Assembly: GCA_002691205.1 (NCBI GenBank)
Contig: NZHD01000009.1
Coordinates: 21,560 to 85,559 of the forward strand
DNA from: Deltaproteobacteria bacterium
GTDB lineage: Bacteria > Myxococcota_A > UBA9160 > UBA4427
Length of the DNA stretch: 64,000 nucleotides
Direction of reading: 5' to 3'
Shown here piece after piece: positions 45,654 to 54,763 of this stretch. The position numbers were made by a program, and so were the translations under genes. The notes under the pieces are model-generated. The model was given only the letters and a program-made list of their open reading frames with translations, ran no database searches and was not told the origin of the DNA. Positions within the stretch are counted from its first letter, which is position 1. Each line of letters starts with the position of its first letter.

Positions 45654-46598
45654 TCATCCAGGCTGACCGTGACCCTCTCCTTCAAGTTCCAAAGAGAGAA
45701 TCTCAGCAGGGCGCAAGAGGTTCCGAACCTCAAGTCTTCTTTGACCGCATAGAAGCCGAACGTAGGCCGAAGCCGATCGCTGCTCAAAAGTCGCTTTCAG
45801 TTTTGCTTCATCCGGCGTTGATTTATCCAGCAAAGAATCTTTCAGTACCTGGTCAGACGTCCCGGAGTCCCCCAGGATACAAATCTCTTCCGTCTCGCGA
45901 ACGACAGACACATCCTCTCCATCAAACTGAATGCGTACTCGGCCGCCTTCTGAGTCGGCCAGGAACAAACTCGCCCGACCCGAAGCCGGTCGATGCGAGC
46001 ACCAGTCGATACAGGCTTCGATATCCACAAACCGCTGAAGACACTCCTGCATCAGGAGCTGAGCCGGGGGATGAGCGCCCGCACTCGCACTTAAGCCTCC
46101 AGACGCGGGTACCCAGCACCCTGCGAGAGAGGCTTGGTTGATGCCGGCCACCGAAGTGACCGACCAGGGGTGAGTCAGCTCAAGAGAGGAAAAACCGACT
46201 TCAGGCAAACTTTTTCGAATCACCCAATCAGAGCCTGAAAGACTTCGAGCCAAGGCGGGACCCGATTCTTTATCCCGACCTGAAAAGCCGAGAGCCATCA
46301 CATGAGTTTCTTCGCAATGGGCCTCTAACTGAAGGTCAAAAATCGAGTCCACAGGCAACGCGGAGCCCCGAGCCAAACCATCCACACGCTCGGCCAAATG
46401 GGTGTAGTGTCGAATCATCTCTCGAGAAGCACCTCGCCCTCGAACCGGTCCCTTCACAAAAGGATGAAGAGAGGGCCAGCGACTTCGACCAACGGGAAGA
46501 CCCGCCTTGTCGGCTTGGTCCTTGACCTGCTTCCGCAGTGCCGCTCCCTGGGCAAACCCCAAATCGCGCGGATGCCCAGCACACTCAATCACTTGCAT
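45654..46598 (-). CDS. C45-peptidase-like protein (acyl-CoA:6-APA acyltransferase fold)
   Basis: A 314-residue protein. The first lines CAGHPRDLGFAQGAALR resemble the GxP.E.G...G opening of C45/NTN-hydrolase-like proteins, and DGLARGSALPVDSIFDLQLEAHCEETHVMALG occupies the place where these enzymes carry the N-terminal nucleophile Cys. Here the expected CT motif is not clearly present, so it may be inactive or divergent. GPALARSLSGSDWVIRKSLPEVGF matches the region RN.D. The start ATG has GAGGG upstream. It follows larE by 58 bp in the same direction. Function unknown. Confidence 0.55.
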   Translation of the reverse strand: MQVIECAGHPRDLGFAQGAALRKQVKDQADKAGLPVGRSRWPSLHPFVKGPVRGRGASREMIRHYTHLAERVDGLARGSALPVDSIFDLQLEAHCEETHVMALGFSGRDKESGPALARSLSGSDWVIRKSLPEVGFSSLELTHPWSVTSVAGINQASLAGCWVPASGGLSASAGAHPPAQLLMQECLQRFVDIEACIDWCSHRPASGRASLFLADSEGGRVRIQFDGEDVSVVRETEEICILGDSGTSDQVLKDSLLDKSTPDEAKLKATFEQRSASAYVRLLCGQRRLEVRNLLRPAEILSLELEGEGHGQPG

Positions 46599-46656
46599 GG
46601 AAGACCCTCATGATTCACAGGAGCCGCCCCAAAAGCAGCCCAATCCATCTTCATGA

Positions 46657-47526
46657 TCACGAAGCTGAGCCCTGCCCTGGAATTTGAAGAGAGATGGTTT
46701 GAGATGAAGAGAGCACCTCGTTTAAGGAGCCCAAACGATATCCATCTAAGTCAACACACACCCACTTAAAACCCAAAGGCTTGATGGCTTCGGAAATCCT
46801 CTTCATTTGGTCAGGCCTCAGTCCATCTTTTAACTCCGCCGGATCAATCTCAATTCGAGCGACCTCTCCGTGATGTCGTAACCTGACCTGACTAAAACCA
46901 AGGTCTCGCAATCGTTGCTCACCCTGCTCTACCTGCGACAGTCGCTCCACGGTGACCTCCGTTCCATAGGGAAGCCTCGACGCCAGACAGGCCGAGGCCG
47001 GGAGATCCCAACAAGGCAGACCTGCCTCTCGCGAAAGCAGACGAATCTCACTTTTACACAAATTCGCATCGAGCAAAGGGGAAAGCACGCGATGTTCCTC
47101 GGCCGCTTTGTGACCTGGCCTAAAATCGCCACGATCGTCCGTATTAATTCCATACGCGAGCGCATCGAAATTTGAAGCGCTGAGAAGATTTTCCATTCGA
47201 TCAAAAAGTTCAGTCTTGCAAAAATAACAGCGGTCAGGCGCATTGCGCCGATAAGCCGGATTCTCCATTTCGGACGTCTCGATAAACTGATGAGGAATCT
47301 CGAAATCCGAGGCAATCCGTTCCGCCATGTCTCGATGGGTCTGCGGATAAGAGGGCGAGACCGCGGTCACCGCTAAACAATCTTCCCCCAGGGCTTTTGT
47401 CGCAGCCCAAGCTAAATAGCTAGAGTCCACTCCCCCAGAGAAAGCTACGAGCAAACGACCTGCGCCACGCAGTTGACCGAAAAGTAAGTCCTGCTTTTCA
47501 AGAGTTTGCTGTTCGATCCGATTCAT
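46657..47526 (-). CDS. larE: ATP-dependent sacrificial sulfur transferase LarE
   Basis: A 289-residue N-type ATP pyrophosphatase with the PP-loop FSGGVDSSYLAW (residues ~29-40), DRCYFCKTELFDRM (Cys100/Cys103), GDFRPGHKAAEEHRVLSPLLDA, and PCWDLPASACLASRLPYG. Cys180 in the last motif matches the sacrificial Cys176 of Lactiplantibacillus LarE; Cys172 just before it is an extra cysteine. LarE sulfurates pincer cofactor precursors for the nickel pincer nucleotide of LarA-type enzymes. No larA, larB or larC is in this window. Confidence 0.9.
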   Translation of the reverse strand: MNRIEQQTLEKQDLLFGQLRGAGRLLVAFSGGVDSSYLAWAATKALGEDCLAVTAVSPSYPQTHRDMAERIASDFEIPHQFIETSEMENPAYRRNAPDRCYFCKTELFDRMENLLSASNFDALAYGINTDDRGDFRPGHKAAEEHRVLSPLLDANLCKSEIRLLSREAGLPCWDLPASACLASRLPYGTEVTVERLSQVEQGEQRLRDLGFSQVRLRHHGEVARIEIDPAELKDGLRPDQMKRISEAIKPLGFKWVCVDLDGYRLGSLNEVLSSSQTISLQIPGQGSAS

Positions 47527-47652
47527 CGGGGGAAGTTAAGAGGAGCAAGGGGTGGGGTCAAGCAGTCGAAAAAAGAGAGTCTTCAGCCCACGGGGCAAAG
47601 CGCGAACCCAAGGACCTCGCGGGGTTGGCTATGCTGGCGGCGAGGAGAATGA

Positions 47653-48795
47653 ATGAGTCGAATACGTCTAGGTTTGCTCTTCGGAGGTCGCTCGGTGGAA
47701 CACGAAGTGTCCATCCAGTCGGCTCGTTCCATTCTTGAGGCTCTCGATCCGGAACGTTATGAGATCAAGTTGATCGGTATTGACCGAGCGGGACACTGGC
47801 GGCACGTCCAGTCCGCCGACATTCCGGAAAAGTGGGCCTCTTTATCCGCTCACGTCCTGCTGCCCCCTCATCCAAGCAGCCAGGAGTCAGAGAATCGCTT
47901 ACAGAAGGTCCTGGAGGGCTCTCAAAGGACCGCTGAGGCTCTTGAAGACACATTGGCCATAGACGTGCTCTTTCCCATCGTCCATGGAGCAGGGGGAGAG
48001 GATGGCTCGCTGCAAGGCCTTTTGGAACTGGCCGAAGTCGCCTATGTCGGCTCAGGTGTCCTCGGCTCGGCTATTCAGATGGATAAAGACATTGCGAAAA
48101 AGCTGCTGAGCGAGGCCGGTCTTTCCGTTTTGCCCTGGATCACCTTTCGCCGTCACCAATTAGAAGGAGCGAGCCTTGAGCCTTGCGTCGAAAAAATTGA
48201 GCAGGCGTTGACTTACCCGGTGTTCATCAAGCCCGCAAACTCAGGCTCCTCTGTCGGCATCAGCCGAGCCTCAAATCGAGCGGAACTCAAAGACGGTCTT
48301 CAGGAAGCGCTGAAATTCGATGATAAATTGCTGATCGAACAGGGCATTGAAGCCCGCGAAGTCGAAGTGGCGGTCCTGGGAAACGAGGATCCTCAAGCTT
48401 CTGTACCCGGCGAGATCATTCCGAGCCAACCCTTCTACGACTATGACGCCAAATACAACGACCAGTCGACACGGCTTCTGATCCCGGCTTCTTTAAGCGA
48501 GCAGCAAAACGCAGACCTTCGAGAACTTGGTATAAAAGCTTTCCAAGCCCTCGAGGCGGAAGGCCTCGCCCGGGTCGATTTTCTGATTGACCGAGAGAGT
48601 CAGGAAATCTATATCAATGAACTCAATAGTCTTCCCGGCTTCACAGAGGGTTCTATGTACCCCCTTCTCTGGGAAAAAACGGGGGTCTCCTATCCCGAAT
48701 TGCTTGACCGACTGATCGAACTCGCCCTGTCTCGCAGAAAGCGTCGCAGCCATCTACAACGCCAGCGTGGCGAAACCAAAGACCGACCCCTTTAG
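47653..48795 (+). CDS. ddl: D-alanine--D-alanine ligase
   Basis: A 380-residue ATP-grasp ligase. LLFGGRSVEHEVSIQSARSILEAL (N-terminal), VHGAGGEDGSLQGLLELAEVAYVGSG, MDKDIAKKLL, KPANSGSSVGISRA, and the metal-binding RVDFLIDRESQEIYINELNSLPGFT. It makes the D-Ala-D-Ala dipeptide for peptidoglycan. The length suits the longer Ddl form (with the ~30-residue insertion). GAGGAG precedes the ATG. It is alone, away from the mur cluster, and is convergent with the sulfatase-like gene. Confidence 0.97.
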   Translation: MSRIRLGLLFGGRSVEHEVSIQSARSILEALDPERYEIKLIGIDRAGHWRHVQSADIPEKWASLSAHVLLPPHPSSQESENRLQKVLEGSQRTAEALEDTLAIDVLFPIVHGAGGEDGSLQGLLELAEVAYVGSGVLGSAIQMDKDIAKKLLSEAGLSVLPWITFRRHQLEGASLEPCVEKIEQALTYPVFIKPANSGSSVGISRASNRAELKDGLQEALKFDDKLLIEQGIEAREVEVAVLGNEDPQASVPGEIIPSQPFYDYDAKYNDQSTRLLIPASLSEQQNADLRELGIKAFQALEAEGLARVDFLIDRESQEIYINELNSLPGFTEGSMYPLLWEKTGVSYPELLDRLIELALSRRKRRSHLQRQRGETKDRPL

Positions 48796-48832
48796 CGCTC
48801 GCAGATTCACCGAGTTCGTGAGGGTTTTTGCG

Positions 48833-50311
48833 CTAATCCCACTTTTGGTTTTGCTGGACTTCTTCGGCTGCTTTTTTGCGACGTTGCACTTCTTCTGGAT
48901 TGGTCATAGTGAACGCGTAACCCAGGGCCCGAAGCTGAGCTTGCATCATTTCGTCGACGTCCACTCTGGGCGCGTCCCCCCAGACCGGACTACCGGCATC
49001 CAAGAAATTCTTTACTTTTGCCTGTAACTCGGCGATGGGCACAGAGTTGTCCCTCACAATATTCTTCTTTTCCAGAGGATCAGTGGAGCGGTCGTACACC
49101 TCAGTGGCTTCGGGCACGCTCTCAAGAAAAATATAACGATAGGAACCATCGACCATGGAGATCAGCGGATCAGGCCCTTTTGTTCTCTTGCCCCAATTCT
49201 TATCGAGCTGCGCAAACAGAGACCGATTGCGAAGCGCCTCGGCGTCGACTCCCTCCTTGGATCCCTCCAAAATCAGCGGGAGCAGAGATCGCCCTTCTGC
49301 GTCCGGAACCGGCGGAAGTCCCATCATATCGAGAACAGTCGGCCAGATGTCGATATTCGCGACGGATTCTTCCACAACGACGCCTTCGGCCAGACGAATC
49401 GGCGGAACAATGATCAGAGGAACGTGCTGCACCTCCTTATATAGACTCCGCGCATGTCCTTCGCCGCCGTGTTCGAAGAAGCCCTCTCCATGATCAGAGG
49501 CAATCACAATCATCGTATGACTCAGCAGTTCCAACTCGAAAAGCTTCTCCATGAGAAGCCCGATATTCTGATCAGTCCAAAAAATTGAACGATCGTAATT
49601 ATCCGAGAAGCTAGTCCCCCAAGACGGAGACTGGTCGCTTGAAACATATTGATGAACATCCATGTAGTGGAGATACAAGAAAAAGCGATCGTTCTTGTGG
49701 TTCGTCATGAATTCAAGCGCTGACTCCGTAATGTCTAAATCAGATCCTCCCAGTTGAAATTCAGAAGGAGAACGCCCTCGTCGAGCGCCGGGATTCCTGT
49801 TCGGCGTCGGCTTGTAATACAAGTCGAAGCCTTGGCCGAAGCCAAAATTATTCGCCACCCAGCCGTTTCTCCAGATGCCTGCCGTTTGATAACCCGCTTC
49901 ATTCAAGATCTCTGCGGGCAATAGCGCTTCCTGGGAAATCGCATCATCTGACCGAGTCACACCCGTCCGCTCTGGATAACGCGAGGCCCAAAGAGAGGCC
50001 ATCGAGGCCTTCGTCCAACTGGACTGAGACTCGGCCGATGCAAAACGAATGCCTCTTGCTGCGAGCGCATCGAGATTAGGGCTGGTGTTTCGCTCGTACC
50101 CGTATGCCCCGAGTCGGTCTGCTCGAAGGGTATCGATCAAGATAAAGATCACATTCAAGTCATCTCGATCCGAGAGACTCTCGAGATCGGCCACCGTGCC
50201 TTCCGGCGCATCTTCACCCACTGTCTGAATTTGAGACAGGATCGCGAGGATCACGAGCACCGATGCCAAAGCGAAATAAGTCCACGGAGAATCGATCAGC
50301 TTACGTAACAC
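48833..50311 (-). CDS. Sulfatase-superfamily membrane-anchored hydrolase
   Basis: A 492-residue protein with one N-terminal helix (~12-28) and an alkaline-phosphatase-fold domain: FILIDTLRADRLGAYGYERNTSPNLDALA (metal Asp), IASDHGEGFFEHGGEGH (metal Asp-His). The nucleophile region reads SSWTKASMASLW, lacking the C/S-x-P-x-R formylglycine motif; the Thr of SWT is used as nucleophile in LtaS and phosphoethanolamine transferases. It may therefore hydrolyse or transfer a phosphodiester or be a Thr-type sulfatase. The GTG start follows AGGAG. Activity is unproven. Confidence 0.85.
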   Translation of the reverse strand: MLRKLIDSPWTYFALASVLVILAILSQIQTVGEDAPEGTVADLESLSDRDDLNVIFILIDTLRADRLGAYGYERNTSPNLDALAARGIRFASAESQSSWTKASMASLWASRYPERTGVTRSDDAISQEALLPAEILNEAGYQTAGIWRNGWVANNFGFGQGFDLYYKPTPNRNPGARRGRSPSEFQLGGSDLDITESALEFMTNHKNDRFFLYLHYMDVHQYVSSDQSPSWGTSFSDNYDRSIFWTDQNIGLLMEKLFELELLSHTMIVIASDHGEGFFEHGGEGHARSLYKEVQHVPLIIVPPIRLAEGVVVEESVANIDIWPTVLDMMGLPPVPDAEGRSLLPLILEGSKEGVDAEALRNRSLFAQLDKNWGKRTKGPDPLISMVDGSYRYIFLESVPEATEVYDRSTDPLEKKNIVRDNSVPIAELQAKVKNFLDAGSPVWGDAPRVDVDEMMQAQLRALGYAFTMTNPEEVQRRKKAAEEVQQNQKWD

Positions 50312-50549
50312 AGCCCTTAAGCTCCTTTACGAATCCTTTGCGAGATCTTTCACGAGATCCTTGAGACGCAGCCACACATAGCTCTCATCTGGCCTCCTAG
50401 CACGGACTTCTATAAACCCGCGAGCCCTCAATTCCTTCGAGCCACCCGAGTTTCCCCATGGGACACCACCTGAATACGGGCCCCGTCAGTGAGCTTGAGA
50501 GCCTCAGCCTCCCCCGTCGCGCCAGAATTCATGCCAGAAGCCAATATAG
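50312..50549. other. Gene-free stretch before the PEP-CTERM terminator
   Basis: About 240 bp (309 bp to the PEP-CTERM stop) without a coding-like frame. It contains the promoter region of the sulfatase-like gene to its left. No promoter pair is clear. Confidence 0.5.
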
Positions 50550-50589
50550 AAAGAGGGCGACCCCCGAAAATCGGATGGCCGCCCTCTTT
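50550..50589. terminator. Hairpin terminator downstream of the PEP-CTERM gene
   Basis: Perfect 10-bp arms (50550-50559 and 50580-50589) enclose a 20-base loop region that itself has a short CGA/TCG pairing. It lies 31 bp past the PEP-CTERM stop. The A/T feet make it usable on both strands. Confidence 0.75.
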
Positions 50590-50620
50590 GATCTTACTTT
50601 ACGATCTCTAACGAATCAGA

Positions 50621-51631
50621 CTAGCTCTTCATGCGGTTTCGACCGATGAGTGCGAGACCTGCGGCCCCACTGACCAAGAGCAAGACCGTTCCTGGCTCAG
50701 GCACGAACTTGAATGTTGTGCGAAATACACCCGGAAGACTGCCCAGCCCGAGAGCTGGAGCCGAAACGACGATCGGCGAGATCAACGTCACCGTTCCTGC
50801 ACCGCTGGCCGTCAAGCTGTTGGTCCCCGTGAAGGTGACCGTATTTTCAGTCAGACGAACCGGAGTCGCGTTGGTAGTCGTGCTCGTGCGGTTGCCGTTA
50901 ATCGTAAGCCCAACGGTGTCAGACGCCTGGTCAGGAGTCAGATCAAGCGTGACCAAAACGCCGACTTTTCCACCCTGCGAAGGAACCGTTACGACATTGG
51001 TGTTGATGTTTGTCAGTCGAGCCTTGCCTGTAATCCAAGGACCGGCCTGAACCGACAAAGGTGCACCACCCAGAGTCACACTGGAGACGCCGCCAATGCC
51101 GAAAGACTGCAAATCGAAGGGAATCGTAAAACCGCCACCGACGTTAATGACGACAGCACCGGTCGAGTTCATCGAAAAGCCGCCCAAGCAACCGGAAGGA
51201 CAAAGAGTCGCTGAGTTCGCCACTGCGGCGGATCCAGTGAGATTGCCACCCCATGGGTTTCCGAGCGTGCCGGAAGCACCCCCGCCACCCGTTCCTGCTG
51301 GTCCGGTTACGAAACCCGAATTCAGAGTGCCCGCATTGTTCGAAGCATTCAGCGTCAGATTCTGAATCAACGCCACAGCCGTGAGCAGACTCGTGCCAAT
51401 GGTCAAGCCCGAGGTCTGAAAGACATTCGCTCCAACGGTTAATACACCACCGGACAATGTCACGTCGTTAATGGCCGTCGGATTCCCGTTGGTTTCAAGC
51501 AAGGGCAAGCCGGCTAATCGCACTGAATACGAACTGCCTCCTGGGATAAAAGCCGCCGACCACGCAGTACCGGCCGAAAATGCGAGCATTCCGAAGACGA
51601 CTAAGAAACAAACTAACTTTCTTAACATCAT
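50621..51631 (-). CDS. PEP-CTERM sorting-domain surface protein
   Basis: The ATG at 51631 (GAGGAG seven bases upstream; a TTG lies five codons earlier) gives 336 residues with a signal peptide (LVCFLVVFGMLAFSAGTAWS). The body is low in charged residues and rich in Gly, Thr, Asn, Val and Ser, suggesting a beta-rich secreted domain. The C-terminus has PEP-CTERM form: VPEPGT, a hydrophobic helix (VLLLVSGAAGLALIG) and the basic end RNRMKS, target of exosortase-type sorting. No exosortase is in the window. The large upstream region and neighbouring TPR lipoproteins fit an exosortase/EPS locus. Confidence 0.92.
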   Translation of the reverse strand: MMLRKLVCFLVVFGMLAFSAGTAWSAAFIPGGSSYSVRLAGLPLLETNGNPTAINDVTLSGGVLTVGANVFQTSGLTIGTSLLTAVALIQNLTLNASNNAGTLNSGFVTGPAGTGGGGASGTLGNPWGGNLTGSAAVANSATLCPSGCLGGFSMNSTGAVVINVGGGFTIPFDLQSFGIGGVSSVTLGGAPLSVQAGPWITGKARLTNINTNVVTVPSQGGKVGVLVTLDLTPDQASDTVGLTINGNRTSTTTNATPVRLTENTVTFTGTNSLTASGAGTVTLISPIVVSAPALGLGSLPGVFRTTFKFVPEPGTVLLLVSGAAGLALIGRNRMKS

Positions 51632-52333
51632 ATTTGAGCTCCTCAAGTTGGAAAAAAATGAAAACTTCGATTTCGAGTCTTTAAATCTTGCTTTGCTTCT
51701 ACTTTGATCACAAAGAGGCCTGATCTAAAGCTCGATCAAATCCTTTGTAAAAACCTATTTCTTCTAGATACCTGGCCACTATGCATGGTTTCGTACAGGC
51801 CTGTCCACAACTTTCTTTGCAACCGGTTGTTTTTTAAGAGCCTATTCGCACTTTAGATGAAAATTCAGAGAGACTTCGGGTTCCTTCCCCCGCAGCGAAG
51901 GCCTCATCCCTGGAACACCGCGGGGTGCACAAAGTAACGCCTTTACGCCATAAATTCTCATCAACACTGTAATTTTATCAAAGACTGCTCCTTTGGCTCT
52001 TCAGGTCGCACACCGACTCTAAGTAGCCCTGTGCGCTCCACCGCTCTGCCCCCCTGGGGGCACCCGTGATTGCCACGAACGCGAAATCCAGATTTATCTA
52101 GATAAGGAATCAACCTATGCCTATGGGATGCCGATGACCTGCTTACCTGAGGCCGGAAATCCGAGTTCAGACAAAAACAAGGGGAAAATCGATGCGGGTA
52201 CGCCCACAAAGGCCAGCCCCATGAGCCCTTCAAATTAGATCGGGAAGCCTGCAAGCGATCGCCGTTTGGAGGCTTCAAGTCGGACAACTATGCTTGAAGT
52301 CCTAAACCAACCTATTCGGAGGCCTGAGGCGTT
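51632..52333. other. 700-bp divergent intergenic region with perfect palindromes
   Basis: This region separates the PEP-CTERM gene from the TPR lipoproteins. It holds perfect palindromes at 51795-51804 (ACAGGCCTGT), 51820-51829 (CAACCGGTTG, followed by a T-run) and 52094-52105 (TTATCTAGATAA), and a GC hairpin at 52047-52062 with a two-base loop. These are candidate operators or transcript ends. I found no GG-N10-GC sigma-54 pair on the PEP-CTERM side, no riboswitch consensus and no credible gene; a 108-codon minus frame at 51961-52287 has no family features. Confidence 0.5.
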
Positions 52334-54757
52334 GTGACCCCTGGAAAGTTCAAAACCTTGGCAACACAAGCGAAAAATCAACCCAGGCGCATTTTAGCCT
52401 TTACCCTCAGCCTAACCCTGACCCTGTTCGCGTTTGGCTGTGGCCAAACGACCGAGTCTCAGTTGATCGAAATTCGCTCCCTTCAAACTGCGGGTCAGTT
52501 TGAGCCCTCCATCGTGCCCCTTCGAAGGTTGCTCTCCAGCGACTCTGAGAACAGCGAAGCCAATTATCGCCTTGGCATGGCGCTTATCAAAACCGGACGT
52601 TCCAGCCTGGCCGTTTGGCCTCTGCGAAAAGCAGCCGAATCAGAAGAACACGGAGTTCAGGCGGGACTGGTGCTGGCCACGAGCCTTCTCGCCAACGAAT
52701 CGGTGGACGAATCTATTCGGGCCTATTCACGCGTCCTCGAAATCGATCCGGAAAATAAAGTCGCTTTATCTTCCCGTGCTTCGGCACAAGTCAAAGCTGG
52801 CTTTCCAGAACTCGCCCTGCTTGACGCCGATCGACTCCTTGAAATCGACTCAGAAGATCAGTTGTCTATTTTGCTGCGCGCGGGAGCATTGATGGATCTC
52901 AACCGAACCGACGAGGCGGAAGAAGCTTTAATGAACCTCGCGGAACAAGCCGCCGCTTCGGATGACGTCTACGACGCTGGACGCAAGTGCGCGGCCCTTG
53001 CAATTTTCTACAAGGGACGAAATACAGAAGGAAAAGCACGAAAAACCTTCCTCGACTGTCTAGAGACCTACCCTGGAGATCCCGTTCTTCAGCAGTATGC
53101 GTCGGACTACTTCGCCGAGATCAGCGAACCCGAGCAGTCCGTGGTTATCTGGCAAAAAGCCGTGGAGACCACCCCTGAAGACCTCGACCTCCGACAGAAG
53201 CTGGCTCAAGCGCTCTTAAAGGCGGGAAATCCTGCTCAGGCAGAGGCTACCTACCGTGAATCCGTTGAGCTCTTCGACACCGCCGATGCATGGCGCATGA
53301 TGGCCAACTTTTATCGAGATCGAGCCGATCATTCAAAAGCGCGAGAAGCACTCGAAGAGGCCATGCAGCGGACCCGCGAAGTCTCGCCCGCGGCTCAATT
53401 CGCGCTGGCCGACATCTTAATTTCTGAAGGTCAATTTGAAAGAGCCCAACAGATCGCAAACAGCGTAGACGAGCCCAGCTACAAGTACTTGCTCGAAGGC
53501 GCCATCCTGCAAAAAAAGGGGAAGCATAGAGAAGCCCTTGAGAAATTTGACGCCGGCCTAAAGCTCTGGCCGAATAATCCCGGAGGTCGGTACCTAGCCG
53601 GCAACGCGGCCTTGGCTCTAGGAGATCGCACACGCGCACTCGCTGAATACCGAGAAGCGATTCGAAGCGGAGAACGACAAACGGACGCCGCACTGCGAAC
53701 CGCAGAAATCCATTACCTCATGGGCAACTACGGGCTTGCACTTCAATTCGCTGAACGTCACATCGTCAACCGCCCTGACCCGGAAGGTCGAGCCCACATC
53801 ATCGCCGCTCGGGCAGCCATGGATGCAGGTTCAGAGGCTCAGGCTGAATCTATTCTTTCGCGCCTCCGGTCTAGACTTCCAGATTCAAGTGCAGCCTATG
53901 TAGAGTACGCAGCACTCGTCCGAAAAAACGAGGGAGCCTCAGCTGCACTGGCCACCCTTCAAGAAGCGAACTTCGACTTAACTCAAATGGCCAACCTCGC
54001 TGCGCTGGAGGCTGTGGTCTCTGACCGCGTGACCCTGGGCGAAAATAATCAGGCTCAAAAAGACATCGAAGCCGCGATCAAAGCAAATCCAGATTCAGCC
54101 GCTTTATATGAACTTCTCGGTCGCTTCAGCCAAATTACGGGCCAAAGGCAAGCCGCGCTCACCGCTTTCGATCAAGCTCTGTCTCTTGAGCCGAACCGAG
54201 CCAAGACTCTTCACTCCAAGGCCAATCTGCTTCAGGCCAATGGAAACCAAGAGGAAGCGCGAGCCCTCTTTCTCCAAGCCGTAGCCTCCGACTCAAAATC
54301 GGCGGAGAGCCTCTACCGAATAGGACAGATCGACCTGATGGCTGGCAATGTCGAGGCCGCTGAAGAACGCTTTCGAGCGGCCCTCAAAATCGACCCTTCG
54401 ATTCTCGGTGCCAACAATGATCTGGCTTGGATCCTCGCCAGCGGCCGTCGAGATCTACCCACCGCCCTTAAGCTTGCGCAACGCGCCGTCTCCGATTCTC
54501 CCTCTGCCGACACACTTGACACGCTGGGCTACGCGCAACTTCAAAGCGGAGACTCTGATGCTGCGGTCATCACCCTGGGCCTAGCCAGAGACAAGCGGCC
54601 TGAGTCGGGCTCGATCCTATACAGACTGGGCCTGGCACTGGCGCAACAGGGCAACAAAGCACAGGCTCAACAAGTTCTCTCCCAGGCGGTCGCGACGTCC
54701 CCCTTTCCCGAAGCCGAAGCTGCGCAAGCCGAACTTGCCCGACTTCAAGGGCCCTAG
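52334..54757 (+). CDS. TPR-repeat lipoprotein, PrsT-like
   Basis: An 807-residue lipoprotein from GTG with GAGG upstream. The signal has lipobox FAFGC (Cys ~36). Tetratricopeptide repeats fill residues ~45-800; typical units are AYSRVLEIDPENKVALSSRA and AFDQALSLEPNRAKTLHSKANL. The last ~120 residues (LAWILASGRRDLPTALKLA, then SADTLDTLGYAQLQSGD) resemble the C-terminal signature of PrsT, the TPR lipoprotein of PEP-CTERM/XrtA systems. It likely scaffolds an envelope or exopolysaccharide machine. A similar protein follows 6 bp later. Confidence 0.85.
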   Translation: MTPGKFKTLATQAKNQPRRILAFTLSLTLTLFAFGCGQTTESQLIEIRSLQTAGQFEPSIVPLRRLLSSDSENSEANYRLGMALIKTGRSSLAVWPLRKAAESEEHGVQAGLVLATSLLANESVDESIRAYSRVLEIDPENKVALSSRASAQVKAGFPELALLDADRLLEIDSEDQLSILLRAGALMDLNRTDEAEEALMNLAEQAAASDDVYDAGRKCAALAIFYKGRNTEGKARKTFLDCLETYPGDPVLQQYASDYFAEISEPEQSVVIWQKAVETTPEDLDLRQKLAQALLKAGNPAQAEATYRESVELFDTADAWRMMANFYRDRADHSKAREALEEAMQRTREVSPAAQFALADILISEGQFERAQQIANSVDEPSYKYLLEGAILQKKGKHREALEKFDAGLKLWPNNPGGRYLAGNAALALGDRTRALAEYREAIRSGERQTDAALRTAEIHYLMGNYGLALQFAERHIVNRPDPEGRAHIIAARAAMDAGSEAQAESILSRLRSRLPDSSAAYVEYAALVRKNEGASAALATLQEANFDLTQMANLAALEAVVSDRVTLGENNQAQKDIEAAIKANPDSAALYELLGRFSQITGQRQAALTAFDQALSLEPNRAKTLHSKANLLQANGNQEEARALFLQAVASDSKSAESLYRIGQIDLMAGNVEAAEERFRAALKIDPSILGANNDLAWILASGRRDLPTALKLAQRAVSDSPSADTLDTLGYAQLQSGDSDAAVITLGLARDKRPESGSILYRLGLALAQQGNKAQAQQVLSQAVATSPFPEAEAAQAELARLQGP

Positions 54758-54763
54758 AGTGAA

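Noticed and set aside
51961..52287. 108-codon minus-strand frame in the PEP-CTERM intergenic region
   Set aside because: Composition rich in Arg/Ser/Pro, no ribosome site and no recognisable motif; several palindromes lie inside.
51632..52333. c-di-GMP riboswitch in the PEP-CTERM/TPR intergenic region
   Set aside because: The GEMM core was not found on either strand.
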